Positions 20,265 to 29,394 of a DNA stretch of 64,000 nucleotides are shown piece after piece (position 1 is the stretch's first letter; each line of letters starts with the position of its first letter). A model generated the notes under the pieces. It was not told where the DNA came from and ran no database searches. It was given only the letters and a program-made list of their open reading frames with translations. Both the position numbers and the translations under genes were made by a program. Source of the DNA: Methanococcus aeolicus Nankai-3 (GTDB lineage: Archaea > AGJL01 > Methanococci > Methanococcales > Methanococcaceae); NCBI RefSeq assembly GCF_000017185.1, contig NC_009635.1, forward strand, positions 684,563 through 748,562, in the 5' to 3' direction.

Positions 20265-21401
20265 ATGATTGGATTTAAATTAACTCCAAAAAATAGGTAT
20301 AGTGTATCAAAATTATATCCCATAATTGGCGGAAAATTATTTAAAAATTTCAATGAAATAATGGAGCATATAAAAAATGGTAAATTAAATATTTTAATTT
20401 ATTCATTTACTTCATTACAAAGAGATAAAATAGCAAAAGAAATTGAAATTATTAATAAAATTAAAAAAGAAAAAAAATCAACGCATCCAATTTTAATTGC
20501 AGGTGGTCCGCATCCTTCGGGAGCTCCCAACGACACATTAAAAATAGGATTTGATTATGTAATTGTTGGAGAGGGGGAAATAACACTACCAAAGATAATA
20601 AGCAAATTAAACCAAAATAAAGAGCTAAACAATAAAATAATCATGGGAGAGCCAATTAATGATTTAGACGAATTTGATAAAATAAATCCAATGACACCAG
20701 TAGAAATAACAAGAGGTTGCCCCCATAAATGCGGTTTCTGTCAAACTCCTCAAATATTCGGCAATAAAGTAAGGCATAGAAGTATTGATAATATTTTAAA
20801 ATCAATTAATCCAAATAGTGATGTTAGACTAATCACCCCCAATGCCTTTTGCTATGGCTCAGAAACTGGAACAAAACCAAATATTGAAAAATTAGAATTG
20901 TTATTAAAAAAATTAAGGGAAGGAAAAGGAAAACTATTTTTTGGAACATTTCCATCAGAAGTTAGGCCCGAATTTATTCAAAAAGATACCATTGAGTTAG
21001 TTGCCAAATATTGCCATAACAAATATTTACATTTTGGAGCTCAAAGCGGTAGCGATGAAATGTTAAAATTAATAAGGAGGGGGCATACTGTAAATGATGT
21101 TTTAAATGGGGTTGATTTATGCAAGGATTATAATTTAATTCCAAAGGTGGATTTTATATTTGGATTTCCCAATGAAAATGAATTTCATAGAAAGGAAAGC
21201 ATGGAGCTCCTAAATTATATAATAAAAAAAGGCGGAAAAGTTCATGCACATTATTTTATGCCTTTGGTCGGAACGAATTTTGAGGGGAGCTCCCCGACAC
21301 CACTTGATAAAAAAACATTAAAAACATTAGGGCAATTATCACAAAAAGGGCTTGTTAGTGGTTCGTGGAGTTATCAAAGAGATGTGCAAAATATACAATA
21401 A
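20265..21401 (+). CDS. Radical SAM protein with N-terminal B12-binding-like domain (TIGR04013-like)
   Basis: A 378-residue protein. The N-terminal 130 residues form a Rossmann-like domain (LIAGGPHPSG, YVIVGEGE) typical of the B12-binding-type module ahead of radical SAM domains. The radical SAM cluster motif is CPHKCGFC (Cys152, Cys156, Cys159) in EITRGCPHKCGFCQTPQIFG. Later motifs, HFGAQSGSDEMLKLIRRGH and PKVDFIFGFPNE, complete the barrel. The arrangement matches the archaeal TIGR04013 family of unknown substrate. The gene stands alone. Confidence 0.87.
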   Translation: MIGFKLTPKNRYSVSKLYPIIGGKLFKNFNEIMEHIKNGKLNILIYSFTSLQRDKIAKEIEIINKIKKEKKSTHPILIAGGPHPSGAPNDTLKIGFDYVIVGEGEITLPKIISKLNQNKELNNKIIMGEPINDLDEFDKINPMTPVEITRGCPHKCGFCQTPQIFGNKVRHRSIDNILKSINPNSDVRLITPNAFCYGSETGTKPNIEKLELLLKKLREGKGKLFFGTFPSEVRPEFIQKDTIELVAKYCHNKYLHFGAQSGSDEMLKLIRRGHTVNDVLNGVDLCKDYNLIPKVDFIFGFPNENEFHRKESMELLNYIIKKGGKVHAHYFMPLVGTNFEGSSPTPLDKKTLKTLGQLSQKGLVSGSWSYQRDVQNIQ

Positions 21402-21474
21402 TATGACATAGGCATGTGTGTTTTGGGAGCTCCTATCACTATAATATATAGTTATATATTTATTTCTTTTTTAT

Positions 21475-22074
21475 TTATCGTGTTATATGTATTTCTAAAT
21501 CTCGCAACATCCTATTGGCAGTTTTTTCTTGCGTATAAGTAATAAGATGATTTAAATTAACATGTCCTGTCATTTTTGCGATTAGTTGTGGCGAGGTATT
21601 CATTTCAGCAAATTTTGTTATAAATGCATATCGTAATGAGTGAGTGTTGATTCCATAATGATTTCTTAACCATTGATAAATCCTCATTCTTGGTTTTTTT
21701 GCATTTTCTAAATCTAATATTACACCCCTTATCAATTCAATATCTTCTTTTTTAACCATTGACGGAAAATACATATCCCTATATGCTATGCTCTTTTTTG
21801 TTTTTTCCACTTTTACCGAAACTTCAATTGGTTTATTCCAGTTTATTTTATCTTTATTTTTACATATCCACAATATACCCTCAATTGCCTCTCCTATCCT
21901 ACAACCATTTCTTAACTGAAATAGGGCAATTATTAAATAAGCTATGCTTTTTATATCTTTTTTATATTTTAACCCTGTTTCCTTGATTCTTTCAATTTCT
22001 TCAACAAATAAATTGTATGTTTTATCAAAATCCAACCCTCTATCCCATGTTCCTTTCTTTTTTTTATTGTCCAT
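21475..22074 (-). CDS. Tyrosine recombinase / phage-type integrase, catalytic domain
   Basis: A 199-residue protein with the full catalytic set: Arg59 in RNGCRIGEA, a lysine region near residues 90-94, HxxR at His145-Arg148 (THSLRYAF), His171 in MTGHVNL and nucleophile Tyr180 in LITYTQEK. Only a short helical N-terminal region precedes the catalytic domain, so it is smaller than XerC/D-type proteins (about 280-300 residues). No phage or plasmid genes flank it except the HTH protein at 22.4 kb, so it may be a leftover of an integrated element or a domesticated recombinase. A perfect inverted repeat lies 57 bp upstream. Confidence 0.87.
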   Translation of the reverse strand: MDNKKKKGTWDRGLDFDKTYNLFVEEIERIKETGLKYKKDIKSIAYLIIALFQLRNGCRIGEAIEGILWICKNKDKINWNKPIEVSVKVEKTKKSIAYRDMYFPSMVKKEDIELIRGVILDLENAKKPRMRIYQWLRNHYGINTHSLRYAFITKFAEMNTSPQLIAKMTGHVNLNHLITYTQEKTANRMLRDLEIHITR

Positions 22075-22130
22075 ATTATCACCAATATTTATTGTTATTT
22101 TATATTATTATTTGATAATATATAAAAATG

Positions 22131-22153
22131 TTGCCTTATGAACCATAAGGCAA
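22131..22153. repeat. Perfect inverted repeat upstream of the recombinase
   Basis: Arms TTGCCTTATG and CATAAGGCAA are separated by AAC. It sits in the promoter region of the recombinase gene. It could be an operator, or a recombinase core site if read as 8-bp arms with a 7-bp spacer. Assignment is open. Confidence 0.6.
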
Positions 22154-22282
22154 TAGTTGGTAAAAAATTTCTGAACCAAACACCTATTTTTTAGAAAGTA
22201 AATTATAATAAAATTACATATAATTATATAACTATATAATTATAAAAACATATTAAAATAAATATTAATATTTATATTAATA

Positions 22283-22320
22283 TATAGAATATATAGAATA
22301 TATAGAATATATGGAATACA
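22283..22320. repeat. Short tandem repeat, 9-bp unit
   Basis: About four copies of a TATATAGAA-like unit (last copy TATATGGAA) in the AT-rich spacer between the recombinase and the HTH gene. Confidence 0.7.
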
Positions 22321-22385
22321 ATATTTATAAAATAAAACATAAATAATAAAATAAATATATAAAAAATATAAAAAAAGGTAATTTA

Positions 22386-22925
22386 ATGATAGAATTAAAA
22401 TTCCACCGCTTTTTAAAATGGGACGAAATAAACGAACTAGTTGAAAAGGCAAAAAATACAATGGTTGTCGTAAAACTGCCAAACAGTATATTCAATAGTC
22501 CTAAAATGGAATATAAAATAAATTTTATGAAACAAAATCATATTATTGTTGAAATAGATAATGAAAAAAGAGGAAGAAATAAAAAAATAAACAATGAATT
22601 AAAGGAAAAAATATTGGAACTATATAAAGAAGGATATACAATAAATCAAATTGCTGAAATAATGAAGCTCCCAAAATCCACATTATTTACAAATGTTAAA
22701 CAGGAGATTAACGAAATAAAAACCAACAGTAAAAAAGAGGAGCTCCAAACGATAACCTATCAATATAAAGAATATCTTATTAAAAATGATTTATATAACC
22801 CATATATCGAAACTCAATTTATGGAATTAAAGGTTTATGTGGATAACGAGGATATCGAAACCGCATATAATAAATTAAAAGAGATATTACAATATATAAA
22901 AACTCAAAGAAAAAATAAAAAATAA
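22386..22925 (+). CDS. Helix-turn-helix DNA-binding protein (resolvase-HTH-like)
   Basis: A 179-residue protein. Residues about 1-60 form an unrecognised N-terminal domain. Residues about 63-105 (RGRNKKINNELKEKILELYK, then GYTINQIAEIMKLPKSTL) are a Hin/resolvase-type helix-turn-helix with a basic AT-hook-like lead. The C-terminal 70 residues are charged helices, perhaps for oligomerisation. It is divergent from the recombinase, so the pair may be a remnant of one mobile element with the HTH protein as its regulator (inference). Confidence 0.7.
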   Translation: MIELKFHRFLKWDEINELVEKAKNTMVVVKLPNSIFNSPKMEYKINFMKQNHIIVEIDNEKRGRNKKINNELKEKILELYKEGYTINQIAEIMKLPKSTLFTNVKQEINEIKTNSKKEELQTITYQYKEYLIKNDLYNPYIETQFMELKVYVDNEDIETAYNKLKEILQYIKTQRKNKK

Positions 22926-22927
22926 TT

Positions 22928-23050
22928 TATAGTATGTTCAGGAATTTTTACACTAAATATTATGTTCTTAATATTTTATAGCATTACAGCAAATACAGCA
23001 AGATACGATAGGACACATAGAGAACATACACTTTTCAAACACACCATAAT
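22928..23050. repeat. MITE-like element, family 2
   Basis: About 123 bp between the HTH gene and aroC. Ends: TATAGTATGTTCAGGAA on the left and CTTTTCAAACACACCATAATA on the right (terminal inverted repeats related to TATAGTGTGTTCGAAAA). It stops only 20 bp before the aroC Shine-Dalgarno, so it may carry or displace the aroC promoter. Confidence 0.65.
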
Positions 23051-23079
23051 AAAAAGAAAAAAGAAAAAAAGGTGAAATT

Positions 23080-24201
23080 ATTAACACAATAGGCAAATCT
23101 TTTAGAATTACGGCATGGGGGGAAAGTCATGGAAAGGCATTAGGTGCTGTCGTAGACGGATGTCCTTCAAATTTACCACTAACAGGGGAGGACATTCAAA
23201 AGGAGTTAAACAGAAGAAGGCCAGGATATAGCTTATTTTCCACACCAAGAAAGGAGGGGGACAAGGTAGAAATATTGTCTGGAATTTTTGAGGGAAAAAC
23301 TACTGGAACTCCCATATCTGCAATAGTATATAATACAAATCAAAAATCAAAAGATTACAGTCATTTGAAAAATACACCAAGACCGGGACATGCTGATTTA
23401 TCGTATAAATTAAAATATGGAAATTATGATTATAGGGGAGGGGGTAGAAGTAGTGGAAGAACAACAATAGGGCACACAATAGGGGGAGCAATAGCAAAAA
23501 AACTATTGGATTATACTCACAATATAAAAATAATAGGATATACCACAAAAATAGGGAATATCGAAGGAGATTTTAATTATTATAATAGTATTGAAAATAA
23601 TGAAAAAATGATAAATGAGGAATTAATAAATAAAATAGAAAATAATCCATTAAGATGCCCTTCCTCAAATGCCGATGAAATGAAAGATTTTGTATTAAAT
23701 GCAATGGAAAATAAAAACAGTGTCGGAGGAGTAATTGAATTAATTGCCCTAAATGTTCCAGTTGGAGTTGGAAACCCAATATTTGGTAAATTAAATGGGG
23801 AGCTCTCAAATGCAATAATGAATATTAATGCCGTTAAAGGTGTGGAGATAGGTAGGGGATTTGAAAGTGCGGAGCTCCTTGGAAGTGAAATGAATGATGA
23901 ATATTATTATGATGAAAACAATAATATAAAATTAAAAACAAATAATTGTGGTGGTGTGTTGGGCGGCATAAGTTGCGGAGCTCCCTTAGTAATCAGGGTG
24001 GCAGTTAAACCAACGCCATCAATATCCGCAGTCCAAAGCACCATAAATATAGAAAATAAAACAACAGAAAATCTTGAAATAGGGGGACGACATGACCCAA
24101 TAATTGTTCCCAGAGTAATACCTGTTTTGGAATCAATGGTGGCAATTGCGTTAAGTGATTTAATGATTAGAGGTGGATTTATTCACCCCTGTAAATTATA
24201 A
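23080..24201 (+). CDS. aroC: Chorismate synthase, apparent ATT start codon
   Basis: A 373-residue enzyme that converts EPSP to chorismate. The conserved N-terminus, N-T-I-G-K-S-F-R then ITAWGESHGKALGAVVDG, is encoded from 23083, but no ATG, GTG or TTG precedes it in frame: an in-frame TAA is at 23050-23052. The only candidate is ATT at 23080, placed 4 nt after GGTGA, the spacing seen for ATG in roadblock and at 47619. The first canonical start downstream (TTG 23275) would delete 65 conserved residues. Other motifs: RPGHADLSYKLKYG, GGGRSSGRTTIGH and GISCGAPL. A further ATT at 23077 is less well spaced. Confidence 0.93.
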   Translation: MNTIGKSFRITAWGESHGKALGAVVDGCPSNLPLTGEDIQKELNRRRPGYSLFSTPRKEGDKVEILSGIFEGKTTGTPISAIVYNTNQKSKDYSHLKNTPRPGHADLSYKLKYGNYDYRGGGRSSGRTTIGHTIGGAIAKKLLDYTHNIKIIGYTTKIGNIEGDFNYYNSIENNEKMINEELINKIENNPLRCPSSNADEMKDFVLNAMENKNSVGGVIELIALNVPVGVGNPIFGKLNGELSNAIMNINAVKGVEIGRGFESAELLGSEMNDEYYYDENNNIKLKTNNCGGVLGGISCGAPLVIRVAVKPTPSISAVQSTINIENKTTENLEIGGRHDPIIVPRVIPVLESMVAIALSDLMIRGGFIHPCKL

Positions 24202-24329
24202 ATATTAGAAACGGGATATAATATTAATAATTAATTATTTATATTTTTATATTTTATTCTGATAATTTTAATTTTATATATTTATTTTTTACAACCATAT
24301 AAACCAAAAAAAGAAAACGAGGTAAAATC

Positions 24330-25244
24330 ATGAAAACCATCACAAGAGAAGATGTTTTAGTTCCAGCAGGAGTCCCTGAAAATATGAAAGAAGAATATAT
24401 ATCAAATTATCTTAACATGACAAAAAACACAGGAAAATTAATGCTTTTTGCAGGAGACCAAAAGATTGAACATTTAAATGATGACTTCTATGGAGAAGGA
24501 ATACCATTAGATGATGCAACACCAGAACATTTATTTAAAATTGCATCAAAAGCAAAAATAGGAACATTTGCAACCCAATTAGGATTAATTGCAAGATATG
24601 GTAAAAAATATAGCGACATAAATTATTTAGTAAAAATGAACTCAAAAACCCATCTTGTAAAAACGAACCAAAGAGACCCAATTAGTAAAGCTTTGGTATC
24701 TATTGAGGACATTGTAGAATTTAAAAAGAATTCGGGATTAAATATAGCTGGTGTAGGATATACAATATATATTGGTAGTGAATTTGAAAGTGAAATGTTG
24801 GTTGAAGCTTCAAAAATTATATATGAAGCCCATAAAAATGGATTAGTTGTAGTATTATGGATATACCCAAGAGGTAAAGCTGTTAAAGATGAGGGAGACC
24901 CACATTTAATAGCTGGTGCAACAGGAGTTGGTGCATGTTTGGGAGCTGACTTTGTAAAAGTAAATTATCCAAAATGTGAAAACCCAGCCGAGGTATTTAA
25001 AGAGGCAATATTGGCAGCAGGGGAAACAAAAGTTATATGTGCGGGAGGGAGCTCCATTGACCCCAAGGCATTTTTACAGATGCTTTATGACCAAATACAT
25101 ATAAGTGGTGCAGGTGGAAATGCCACAGGAAGAAATATACACCAAAAAACATTAAAAGAAGCTGTGAATTTATGTAATGCAATATATGCAATTACAGTGG
25201 AAGGAAAAACAGTAGAGGAAGCATGGGAAATATATAATAAATAA
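24330..25244 (+). CDS. Class I aldolase, DeoC/LacD family (archaeal FBP aldolase-like)
   Basis: A 304-residue class I aldolase with a predicted TIM barrel. The Schiff-base lysine is Lys210 in GADFVKVNYP, with supporting AGDQKIEHLN near residue 41, WIYPRGKAV near 177 and SGAGGNATGRNIHQ near 268. The closest known type is the methanococcal MJ1585-like aldolase, proposed to be fructose-1,6-bisphosphate aldolase for gluconeogenesis and methylglyoxal-related sugar formation. A paralogue, ADH synthase of the archaeal aromatic pathway, is related. GAGGTAAAATC precedes the ATG. Confidence 0.85.
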   Translation: MKTITREDVLVPAGVPENMKEEYISNYLNMTKNTGKLMLFAGDQKIEHLNDDFYGEGIPLDDATPEHLFKIASKAKIGTFATQLGLIARYGKKYSDINYLVKMNSKTHLVKTNQRDPISKALVSIEDIVEFKKNSGLNIAGVGYTIYIGSEFESEMLVEASKIIYEAHKNGLVVVLWIYPRGKAVKDEGDPHLIAGATGVGACLGADFVKVNYPKCENPAEVFKEAILAAGETKVICAGGSSIDPKAFLQMLYDQIHISGAGGNATGRNIHQKTLKEAVNLCNAIYAITVEGKTVEEAWEIYNK

Positions 25245-25274
25245 AAAATAGTAAAAATTGAAATATAAATTATA

Positions 25275-25316
25275 ATAAATTATATTCTTCTTTTTCGTTT
25301 TATTTTTATTTTTTTA
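25275..25316 (+). terminator. T-rich candidate terminator after the aldolase gene
   Basis: Consecutive oligo-T runs (TTTTTCG, TTTTATTTTTATTTTTTT) about 35-70 bp after the stop. They fit archaeal oligo-T termination. Confidence 0.4.
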
Positions 25317-25385
25317 AGTTATCGATAATTTATAGGTTAGCCTAAAAATTATTATTATCAAAGATTTTTTGACATTCAAGTTTCT

Positions 25386-25862
25386 TTATTCTTTATTTTC
25401 GCCATTATATATTTGTTTTTTTATAATTTCGTAGGCTTCTTTTAAATCTCCAGATTCTAAAAGGGCATCTTCAATAATCTCAACAGGCATACCTTTTTCT
25501 TCAAAAAATTTAATTGCTTCTTCAAAAAATTTGGAATTTTTTATAATTTCTTTGGAGAGCTCCTTTTTTAATTCCATATATTCGTCTTCACCCATGTTTA
25601 TTTTTAACATTTCGCTATCCCTATATGGACAAGGTTTTGATATTTTACAACACCAAACCAAACTACCAAAACATGTGTTTTTACCTTTGCCTAATCGTGT
25701 TTTTTTTCCAAAATTTTCCTTTATTTTTACAAACTCATCAGGAGTCATTTTTAATATATTTAATGAATTATAAATTGGACAGCCTTTTACAGGAGGACAG
25801 CAAAATGCCAGTCCCCTTAAATCTCCGCCTCTACACACATGAGAGGGTGCATTTTCCCACAT
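25386..25862 (-). CDS. Methanogenesis marker protein 9
   Basis: A 158-residue cysteine-rich protein of the methanogenesis marker 9 family, restricted to methanogens and of undefined role. The signature lies at the N-terminus: [22 protein letters not shown], followed by [18 protein letters not shown] in the middle. These may bind iron-sulfur clusters. The start is placed at ATG 25862 (MWENAPSH) with GGTGATAATT upstream; the open frame extends 31 residues further but that part is hydrophobic and not family-like. It is a single gene flanked by a repeat element. Confidence 0.86.
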   Translation of the reverse strand: MWENAPSHVCRGGDLRGLAFCCPPVKGCPIYNSLNILKMTPDEFVKIKENFGKKTRLGKGKNTCFGSLVWCCKISKPCPYRDSEMLKINMGEDEYMELKKELSKEIIKNSKFFEEAIKFFEEKGMPVEIIEDALLESGDLKEAYEIIKKQIYNGENKE

Positions 25863-25900
25863 AATTATCACCATATATAATATAATCCATATACCTGTAT

Positions 25901-26016
25901 TATAGTATGTTTCTATTATCCCTTGTGTCTTACTGTATTTAACATAATACCACATAAAATGCCAAGAATATAATAAAATAATAAGATGGGGCGTAAAAAT
26001 TACTTAACATACCATA
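25901..26016. repeat. MITE-like element, family 2
   Basis: About 116 bp upstream of the marker 9 gene. Left end TATAGTATGTTTC, right end TACTTAACATACCATA; the outer bases form an imperfect inverted repeat like the other family 2 copies. Confidence 0.55.
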
Positions 26017-26137
26017 ACTAACAATGGACAAAATATCCAAAATCATAATATTTTAATATATAAAAAGTTTCAACGAATATGGATATAATATAACAAATAA
26101 GATTATTAGATATATAAAAATTTGCCATGGTGGAATA

Positions 26138-26764
26138 ATGAAAAAGATAGAATTTGATAATATTACCTCATTAATAATAACAAATGAAAAAATTGATTAT
26201 ACGGGAATAGAAATTGAACCATTATGGGCATATAAAAATTTCGATATTCAAAAAGATAGTATAGTAGCATTTCAGGGGGGGCTATGTGTTAGCATAGACA
26301 ATATGAAAGACCTGAAAGACATTAAAGAAGAAGCTAAACATGGCGACATATTAATAAAATCATCAAGAGCCATTAATTTTATAGTGGAACATTTTGATAA
26401 TCCTGACTTAAAAATGGCATATTTAAGACAGAGAATCTTAATAGCAAATACAAAAGAGGTAATTGAGGAAATAACCAATAATACAAAAAAAATAATACGA
26501 AAAGGAGACGACTTATATTATAATAATGGAAAATTATCTGTATCAATAGCATGTCGGGGAATATCCTCATCAAAAATACATTTGGGCATAAATATAGCCA
26601 ATGAAGATACTCCCAACTACATAAATACATCTTCATTGGACGATTTAGGGATTAACATAATGGATGATGCAAATATCAATAATATAATGGAAAAAATAGC
26701 CATAAAATATGGAGAAGAAATGGAAAAAATAGAAAAGGACATAAGAAAAACACAATGCATATAA
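26138..26764 (+). CDS. DUF366 family protein
   Basis: A 208-residue archaeal protein of unknown function. The IDYTGIEIEPLWAYKNFDIQKD stretch near residues 19-40, then SIVAFQGGLCV, are characteristic of DUF366. Later, SVSIACRGISSSKIHLGINI is also conserved-looking. No membrane segments. A possible distant relation to tRNA-synthetase-like or RNA-binding folds cannot be judged from sequence alone. GGTGG lies just before the ATG. Confidence 0.78.
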   Translation: MKKIEFDNITSLIITNEKIDYTGIEIEPLWAYKNFDIQKDSIVAFQGGLCVSIDNMKDLKDIKEEAKHGDILIKSSRAINFIVEHFDNPDLKMAYLRQRILIANTKEVIEEITNNTKKIIRKGDDLYYNNGKLSVSIACRGISSSKIHLGINIANEDTPNYINTSSLDDLGINIMDDANINNIMEKIAIKYGEEMEKIEKDIRKTQCI

Positions 26765-26915
26765 TATAGATATATTAGTACAGCATATGTTTCTGATACA
26801 TATTTATTTTTTCATTATTAAAAATCAAATAGTAAATAATATATAAACTAAATAACCTATATAACAATATATAAAATAAACATTATTTCATTAAATTCAA
26901 TATTTTGGTGATATT

Positions 26916-27947
26916 ATGAAAATATCCGTATATGGTGCAGGTAATCAGGATTTATATATAAATAAGCTAAATTTGCCAGAAAACTATGGTGGGGAAGCCC
27001 CCTATGGGGGAAGTAGGATGGCAATAGAATTTGCCAAAGCAGGGCATGATGTAATTCTTGCAGAGCCGAATAAAAATATGTTAACAGAAGAACAGTGGAA
27101 AATTGTAGAGGATGCGGGTGTTAAAGTTATATCCGACGACATAGAAGCTGCAAAACATGCTGAAATAGCAGTGTTTTTCACACCATTTGGGAAAAGGACA
27201 ATAGAAATAGCAAAAAATATAATGCCTCATTTACCACAAAATGCAGTAATCGCAAATACTTGTACAGTATCGCCCCCCATATTATATGCTGCATTGGAGG
27301 TGGAGCTCCGAACTAAAAGAAAAGATATAGGTATCTCATCTATGCATCCTGCAGCAGTTCCCGGAACCCCACAGCATGAGCATTATGTGATAAGTGGAAT
27401 ATCAACAAACGGGACAGCTTATGCATCAGAAGAACAAATAAATAAATGTGTTCAATTGGTGGAAAGTGTAGGTAAAAAAGTATATATTGTTCCAGCCGAT
27501 GTTTCTTCAACTGTTGCTGATATGGGTTCCCTTGTAACTGCGGTTACTCTTGCAGGGATTTTAGACTATTACAGTATAGGTAAAAAAATAATAAAAGCAC
27601 CTGAAAAAATGATTGAGCAGCAAATTATCATGACATTGCAAACCATGGCTTCACTTGTAGAGACCTCTGGCGTTAGGGGGTTATTGAAAGCTATTAACCC
27701 AGAACTATTAGTTAGAAGTTCTTCGTCAATGCACATAATAGAACAGCAAAAAGAATTGAGTGAATCATTGGAAGTATTAAAAAATTTAGATGAAAACTTG
27801 TCAAAAGAATCCCAAAATGCCACCATAAATCCAACCACTCTTGTTGCATCTCAGGCACTCGTAAAAGAAATAGAGACACTTATAGGAGGGGCTGCGGCAA
27901 ATGGTGCTATTAAAAGAAGCATGCGAAAACTATTCACTGATAAATAA
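26916..27947 (+). CDS. Hmd-related protein (TIGR01724 type, MJ1338-like)
   Basis: A 343-residue protein related to H2-forming methylene-H4MPT dehydrogenase but of the separate hmd-related family. The N-terminal Rossmann motif is [10 protein letters not shown], with [27 protein letters not shown] (Cys116) is the most conspicuous cysteine, and [15 protein letters not shown] follows near residue 152. The C-terminal half is helical like Hmd's dimerisation domain. Whether it binds an FeGP-type cofactor is unknown. It is followed at 28 bp by the small GTPase and then a Roadblock protein, a gene order I associate with MJ1338-MJ1340. Confidence 0.87.
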   Translation: MKISVYGAGNQDLYINKLNLPENYGGEAPYGGSRMAIEFAKAGHDVILAEPNKNMLTEEQWKIVEDAGVKVISDDIEAAKHAEIAVFFTPFGKRTIEIAKNIMPHLPQNAVIANTCTVSPPILYAALEVELRTKRKDIGISSMHPAAVPGTPQHEHYVISGISTNGTAYASEEQINKCVQLVESVGKKVYIVPADVSSTVADMGSLVTAVTLAGILDYYSIGKKIIKAPEKMIEQQIIMTLQTMASLVETSGVRGLLKAINPELLVRSSSSMHIIEQQKELSESLEVLKNLDENLSKESQNATINPTTLVASQALVKEIETLIGGAAANGAIKRSMRKLFTDK

Positions 27948-27975
27948 TAAAATAAGTAATTGGGGCTATCGTATC

Positions 27976-28451
27976 ATGTCAAAAGAGCCAAAAATCGTTG
28001 TTATGGGTTCCGAAAATGTGGGTAAAACTACAATTATGGAAAAATTAATAGGAAATATTGGAAAGGTTGAATACAATGGAACTACTGTGGAATAGATTAT
28101 GGAAATATTATATTAAATAATAGGAAAATACATTTATTTGGGACTCCTGGGCAGCCACGATTTGAGTTCATGAGGGAACTTACTTTAAATGGGGCTTATT
28201 TTGTATTGCTTATAGTCGATGCTACAACGGGTTTAAAAGACATCGACAAAAAAATAATAAACACAATACATTTAAGAAATATTCCCTATGCTGTATTTAT
28301 CAATAAAATTGATTCTTGTAATGATGAAATATTAAATAATTTAAAAAAGGAAATAAATGAATTATGCCCTAACTGCGAACATATTATGAAAGGTTCTGCA
28401 TTAAACGATAAAGGAATTTCAAAACTTAAATTAATTTTAGAGAATATTTAA
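27976..28451 (+). pseudogene. Small Ras-like GTPase, interrupted by a -1 frameshift
   Basis: The first part, from ATG 27976, has the P-loop GSENVGKTT (residues 11-19) and a switch-I-like NGTTVE, then TAG at 28093. The rest continues in the -1 frame: [20 protein letters not shown], then QPRFEFMREL, and INKID (the N/TKxD guanine motif). Re-reading one A at 28092 (or restoring one A in a GGAAATAG context) joins the halves exactly as VEIDYG. So this is a single-base deletion, a sequencing error, or programmed frameshifting; no classic slippery heptamer is seen. Neighbours are an Hmd-related protein and a Roadblock protein, the usual partner of MglA-like GTPases. Confidence 0.88.
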
Positions 28452-28531
28452 AATAAAATACTAAAAACATAAACTATATAATATATAATAAATATAAAAC
28501 TATATATCGAATATCATGTAATGGTGAAATT

Positions 28532-28876
28532 ATGATAGATAGAATACTTTCAGATTTAAATAAAACAGAAGGAATAAAGGGTTCAATGGTAGTGGGTAAA
28601 GATGGTTTAGTAATAGCATCCCAGATGCCGAGCGGAATAGATACAGAATTAATTGGAGCAATGTCTTCTGCGGCATATGGTTCTGCTGAAAGAACGGCGT
28701 CAGAGATAAACCAAGGGACATTGGAACAAATGATGATTGAGGGGGAACACGGTAAAACGCTAATGACTGATGCAGGGGAAGGAATTTTAGTAGTATTAAC
28801 CGATTCGAAAGTTAATTTAGGATTAATTAGAATAAACATTAAAAGAAGCACTGAAAAAGTTAAAAGTGCATTATAA
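28532..28876 (+). CDS. Roadblock/LC7 domain protein (MglB-like)
   Basis: A 114-residue single-domain Roadblock/LC7 protein: [20 protein letters not shown], then [13 protein letters not shown], and a C-terminal [15 protein letters not shown] strand-helix. In bacteria and archaea these act as partners or GAPs of small Ras-like GTPases. The GTPase gene is 80 bp upstream, so a two-protein module is likely, although the GTPase reading frame is broken here. GGTGAAATT precedes the ATG. Confidence 0.9.
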   Translation: MIDRILSDLNKTEGIKGSMVVGKDGLVIASQMPSGIDTELIGAMSSAAYGSAERTASEINQGTLEQMMIEGEHGKTLMTDAGEGILVVLTDSKVNLGLIRINIKRSTEKVKSAL

Positions 28877-29394
28877 GATATATATCAATATATCTTATGA
28901 AATAATTTGTTTTTTAAAATAATTTTATATATTCTATAATTTTATACTCCCAATGTATTCAGGAGCTCCTTAAATCAATATACCTCCAAATCAATATATT
29001 AATATATTATGTTTGATGGTTGTAATCATTATTTTTATGGCATTGTAAACAAACTTTTGAATAAGTATAACAAAACCAAAGTGAAAATATGATAAAGATA
29101 TTAAAAGTAGGAGCAGGTCAAAATTATCCTGAATCGCTATTTATATATGGAAAAAATGTGTGCGGTTAATGGTATATTTTCCCCATTAAAAGAAAACCCA
29201 CAGTTTCGGCATTGATGTCCGTAGCATTTATGAAAAAACATAACTCATAGATAATAAAAATAAAACCGTTCATAAATATAGTAATTCCAGATGGTTTATC
29301 AAGTCAGGAAGAAGGATTTTTAATGGGCTAACTTCCGAAGTTGTGTTATATGGGATTATTAAAATACATACACAGATTTAAAGAGAGGAATATT
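28877..29394. other. Non-coding gap with likely decayed coding remnant
   Basis: About 520 bp without an intact gene; one GGAGCTCC near 28963. From ATG 29089, preceded by a GTGAAAAT-like Shine-Dalgarno, a 26-codon frame (MIKILKVGAGQNYPES and on) runs to TAA near 29167. Further short frames between stops follow, such as NIVIPDGLSSQEEGFLMG near 29275-29330. The codon style is gene-like, so this may be a degraded gene; I cannot name it. Confidence 0.4.

Noticed and set aside
23275-24201. aroC starting at TTG 23275
   Set aside because: This would remove 65 residues including the conserved ITAWGESHG motif encoded in frame upstream.
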